Positions 59,540 to 64,000 of a DNA stretch of 64,000 nucleotides are shown here, piece after piece; the stretch's first letter is position 1; the number at the start of each line of letters is the position of its first letter. Origin of the DNA: Megaleporinus macrocephalus (Eukaryota > Chordata > Actinopteri > Characiformes > Anostomidae); NCBI GenBank assembly GCA_021613375.1, contig CM038726.1:5572877-5636876 (forward strand), in the 5' to 3' direction. The position numbers and the translations under genes were made by a program. A model generated the notes under the pieces. It saw nothing but the letters and a program-made list of their open reading frames with translations, had not been told where the DNA came from and did not search any database.

Positions 59540-62375
59540 TGTGGAGTGCTGTGGCCTTCCAGGCCTGCAGTCTGACACCGCTGATTCTGAGCCAAGCGTG
59601 TCTAACATTAGCAAGCTCCAATTAACCAGATGCTTTAAGTAACATTAGCCCGATTTCTCGAATGCAAGTCAAGGCTGAAACAGTCTACCATGAAATGTGA
59701 CCATTGCCAACTAAAACCACCAAATAGAGCACAGAATCAATTAGCATGTATCTTTTTCATGTAGTGAGCAGTAAAAATGCTAATCACACCATTCAAATTG
59801 GGCTAAAACCAAAATAGTTCCAAATAAAACTCCTTTTGTATCTCTGATCTGATAAGGGGAAATGCTTAACTTGAGAATGGGTCCATGCAACCTGCTGAAA
59901 TCATACTCCAGACAGTAGGGGGCAGCACATCACCAGCGTCAAACTTAATCACTCCAGCGGTGGATGGCAGCACAAATGCTTTTAACTCTTAATTCTTAAC
60001 TCTGCTTCTATTTACATCACTTTACTGTATATATTTCTTTGCTGCTGAACGTGGGTTCTTGCCCATAGCAGGCGAGAGTTTCTGCTATTGTTGCGCTGAC
60101 TCTTCCTTTCATTGGCTACCTGTCTTTAAATGATCTAACTGGGAGGAGCACCTTCAACATGATAGTAACCTTCCTCTCATGTTGGGCTGGCTTAATGCAA
60201 TGCTAGGTGACTCACTGTCGCCTCTTCAGGTACAAAGTGGTATCACAAGACAGGATGGGCTGAGGCTTTCTGGTTAGCATGCTTTCTCTGCAAAATGATA
60301 TATAAACATTTGACATCCAATCAAAACAGCCATATGTTATTATGATGCACGAGTAGGCTGGTGCAGTTCAACAGTAGAGGACATATCGCCCCCTACACTT
60401 CATGTAGTAAACTGCGGTTTGTCAGAATGAGCACATGTATAGCATGACCAGTGGTGCATTATAGAAGGTTAGACTATTAATTATTATACGAATTATTTTC
60501 TATATTACAATAAAAGCAATCTTGATATGATATTTTAAGGATTACAGAAATTTACTTATATTGTTAGGACCAGATTAAGCCTAAGATTCAAGGTTATGGG
60601 AGATTTAATGGTAAAACATCTTTGATCTAAAGCCTTAGTACCAACCCATAGTGGTTACTGGGTTATGCCCCAGATTTTCAAAATCTGTTTTCTCTGATGT
60701 TCAAGATCAAGATTGATGAAAGAGGATCCTTGCACAGAAGTAGTGCAATGATGGGGTTTCCCTAATACTTAAATAACAAAAATGAGCACATTGTATAACT
60801 TCATCAGTTGAACCTGGAACAGTTGGTTTAATGAATCTTTTTTAAAACTTAACCACATTGTGCTTCATAGCGAGCCACTTTAATTATGGCTCAGTGGTGA
60901 GAGCAGTGTTTGGTTTGTGATCAAAATGTTTGGGGAAACTTTTTCCACAGGTAAGATCCTATAATGAGGAGAGCCTCAGAGCTGTACTTGTATGAAAAAA
61001 CAGTTAGCACCATGCTAATATGTACAACCCCAGGTAGCAGAGGCCAAGATTCATTGATGAAGTAAGGAAAAAGTTTTTTTTTTTGCCAAATTGTCTCTTG
61101 AAGATATCAATACAGCCTCTACATCCAGAGTCTACAGTAGCTGCTAATAACATAACCGTCAACTTTTGCCTAGCAAATGCTTTTAAGATCATTACGTGTG
61201 TGTTTCTGTCTCCGCTGGCCAGAAAACAGAGCTAACTGCGGGGACCTGACCTCACAAACACATTAAACAAATTACCTGACAACAAGGAACATGATGAAGC
61301 ACGTCATTACATGCGCAGAATGGGATTTAGGCCCAGTTCCAGTCCTAGTTTTCAGTGCACTGGCACTCTTCGATGCACATGGGTGACATGGGTGAAAAGT
61401 GACCCGACTCAGTTTTTAATTTCTGTAACTTTCATTTATATTGTCCTACATTCTTTAGTTCAAGGTTAACACATCAGGCCACATCTCATAACTTAAGTCT
61501 GTTAGACACAAATGGTCAGTCACAGACATGGTCAGCTTGGAACTCTTAATCTGCTCAGGATCCTGATGTCCAGTAGATAAGGGTTAACCCCTGGGTAAGG
61601 TCGTAAAATGGGGTATATAGGTGTGTGTGTAGGCTGGAACCGAACGCTCAATAAAATGGCATCACATTCCTGACTGGTCTCCTCTATTCGTTTGACGCAA
61701 AGAGAGTAAGTTACAACAGTTACCTCACGTTCTCTTTGAAGAATAGACACAATATACTATCCTCGCTGTGACCACCAAAAATTGCTTCATTGTCACTTTT
61801 TCTTTCTTTTCTTTTTCCTTTCGGGAAGACCAAAACCATCAGCATCACACACATATGTTCAGTACATGATTGACAGTTTCTTGACCTCCACCTCCCCGAC
61901 AACTTTTGTACTGAAGCAAGAACATGAACAATGATTCTCGTGTTTCTCAGCACAAATGTATGGCACTAATCTGAGATGCAGGGCGGGGCAGATGTTGAGC
62001 GTCTGGTTGATGGGTAAGCTGGAGCCTAGCCCAGCGCTCATTGGGTGGAAGGCAGTGTCTTGGGGTTTTAAGGGTCAAATAATAGAACATGGGTGAAATA
62101 CTTCACAGAGATACAAAGGAAGGTATTGGAAGTACAATACAATGTGACACCCAGAGTGGCCAGACATCTGACTGGGTTCACATTTCAATTGCATCTCCAT
62201 ATAATTTGGATTTGATTGACAAAAAATCAGACTTTTTTTTGGTTATTCTGGCTATAAAAATCAACCTCACTCTCCAGGTTTTCATATAGAGGTAGAAATT
62301 CACAGTTCCCACTATTTACCATGTGTTTCCCTACAGTGGAATTTGACCTCAGCAGTTAACCATTCCTGCAGTCAA
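59540..62375. other. Presumed intron, nothing recognised
   Basis: No supported gene or repeat. 61600-61740 has an AATAAA followed by a T-rich stretch that superficially recalls an LTR end, without a matching partner. Confidence 0.4.
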
Positions 62376-62379
62376 ACTA

Positions 62380-63415
62380 CCACATATACACAAACTAGTG
62401 AACACACACACTAGGGGGCAGTGAAACACCCACACACACACACACTAGTGAACACACACACTAGGAGAGAGTGAAACATCCACATACACACACATTTGTA
62501 AACACACACACTAGTGAACACATACTAGGAGACAGTAAATCACCCACATACACACACCTTAGTGAACACACACACATACACACACACACTAGTAAACACA
62601 CACACTAAGAGGCAGTGAAACACCCACATACACACACACATTAGTGAACACACACTAGGGGGTAGTGAAACACACACACGCACGCACACACACACACTAG
62701 TGAATACACACACTAGGGGCAGCGAGCACCCACATATACACACACACGAGTGAACACACACTAAGAGGCATTGAAATACCCACATACACACACACTAGTG
62801 AACACGCACTGGGGGCGTGAAACACCCACATACACACACTGGGAGGAAGTTTAACACCCACATACACACACTGGGAGGAAGTTTAACACCCACATACACA
62901 CACACTAGTGAACACACACTAAGAGGCATTGAAACATCCACATACACAAACACTAGTGAACAAACACATATACACTCACACACTAGAGGGCAGTGAAACA
63001 CCCACATACACACTAGGGGGCAGTGAAACACACACATACACACACATTATTGAACACACACTAGCGGGCAGTGAAACACCCACATACACACACATTAGTG
63101 AACACACACTAGCGGGCAGTGAAACACACATACGCACACACTAGTGAACACACATACTAGGGGCAGTGAAACACCCACATACACCCACACACTGAGAGGA
63201 AGTGAAACACCCACATACACACACACACTAGTGAACACACATACTAGGGGCAGTGAAACACCCACTTACACACACACACTAGTGAACACACACACTGGGA
63301 GGAAGTGAAACACCCGCATACACACACACACACACTAGTGAACACACACTGGGGGCCGGTGAAACACCCACATACACACATACACTAGTGAATACACACT
63401 AAGAGGCAGTGAAAC
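62380..63415. repeat. CA-rich minisatellite with CACTAGTGAACACACACTAG core
   Basis: About 20 units of variable length (about 45-65 bp) made of CACACACTAGTGAACACACA, CTAGGGGGCAGTGAAACACC and CACATACACACA. The length varies through the CA run in each unit. Confidence 0.92.
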
Positions 63416-63530
63416 ACACGAGTCTGGGTAGCCACAGTACTCGGGGAGCTGTTGGGGTTAGCAAGGGCACTTCACCTGAGGTATCGAACCCACAACCTTC
63501 CGATCACAAACCTCCAGCCCACGATTCCCC
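63415..63530 (-). repeat. tRNA-derived SINE (head and body)
   Basis: On the minus strand it reads GGTTTGTGATCGGAAGGTTG then TGGGTTCGATACC (tRNA B-box like), followed by GAAGTGCCCTTGCTAACCCC and CCAACAGCTCCCCGAGTAC. This is the arrangement of a widespread fish SINE as I know it. The 5' end (A-box side) is near 63530. Confidence 0.7.
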
Positions 63531-64000
63531 TTGAGATAAAGAGCGGGTGCAGGTGAGAGTATAGAGCAGTGACACTGATAGCAGACCGAGTGCATGCGCT
63601 CCAGACTGCTGACTGCTCACCGGAGACATCCAGGACATGGACTGCTTGGGCTCAGTTACAGTGTCCTCAGTCTAGAGACGTGTTCAGTATATCTCAGAGC
63701 TCCTTTCATTAGAATCGAGATGAAGCCCCAACTAGACCATCTGACACTCTAATGTTATGCTTTGCACACGGGTACTTTCTTTTGTAGCCTCTGCTGCTGG
63801 TTGGACAGGCTGCTCGGAAAGCTCAGCCTAATGAGGGAGCGCGTCGTTACTGAATAATAATCATTAGGATGGAACAAAGGGGCCGATTTACTAAAATAGG
63901 CACTAATTGCGGACAGTCTGCTGACACAGTGGCTGAGCGGCTAATGCTAATGAACACAGGTGCACCTTCGTAATTACCATACGAGCAGTGCAGTATAACC
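63531..64000. other. Window end, nothing recognised
   Basis: Unique-looking sequence without a supported exon. Confidence 0.35.

Overview
The window looks like nuclear DNA of a teleost fish. Genes have short exons with GT/AG introns, the DNA is AT-rich and full of micro- and minisatellites, and there are relics of Tc1-like, hAT-like, SINE and LINE elements. The two recognisable gene families are finTRIM ubiquitin ligases and an NCCRP1-like FBA-domain protein. The exact species cannot be named from the sequence.

Left third (1-31.4 kb): a tandem array of three finTRIM genes, all on the minus strand (A 4010-10657, B 15238-19976, C 23613-29848). Each has the same six coding exons: RING plus two B-boxes (585 bp), coiled coil (96 and 234 bp), linker (160 and 57 bp) and B30.2/PRY-SPRY (524-557 bp). 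All three open reading frames join in frame without a stop (552, 551 and 562 aa predicted). An ISRE-like motif overlapping a GAS-like motif lies about 45 bp upstream of each ATG, as expected for interferon-induced genes. Facing genes A and B is a small divergent transcription-unit-like segment (plus strand, 11.6-13.9 kb and 20.9-22.0 kb) that carries a coiled-coil-like frame and is largely decayed. A third copy of this segment is inverted at the left edge (0.44-1.83 kb), so the array is bounded by an inverted duplication. This predicts a plus-strand finTRIM just left of the window. The gene introns hold different satellites at matching places: 48-bp repeats in A and B, a 66-bp repeat in A only, TG repeats in A and B, and a CCCTAA-like tract in C.

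Middle (31.4-42.1 kb): intergenic DNA with hairpins, MITEs and two Tc1-like relics, one of which carries a nested MITE. Then comes a complete six-exon plus-strand gene for a 236-aa NCCRP1-like protein (37175-41964).

Right third (42.1-64 kb): no complete gene was recognised. A CpG-rich segment with a consensus splice donor (45.8-46.1 kb) looks like the non-coding first exon of a plus-strand gene whose body lies right of the window; the rest would be its long first intron. This part is filled with tandem repeats of 31, about 95 and 35 bp and a CA-rich repeat, stepwise-duplicated Tc1 relics, a hAT-like MITE with an 8-bp target duplication, and a tRNA-derived SINE.

The finTRIM proteins are predicted E3 ubiquitin ligases of antiviral innate immunity. 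The NCCRP1-like protein belongs to a family of glycoprotein-binding FBA proteins. No functional link between the two is shown by the sequence.
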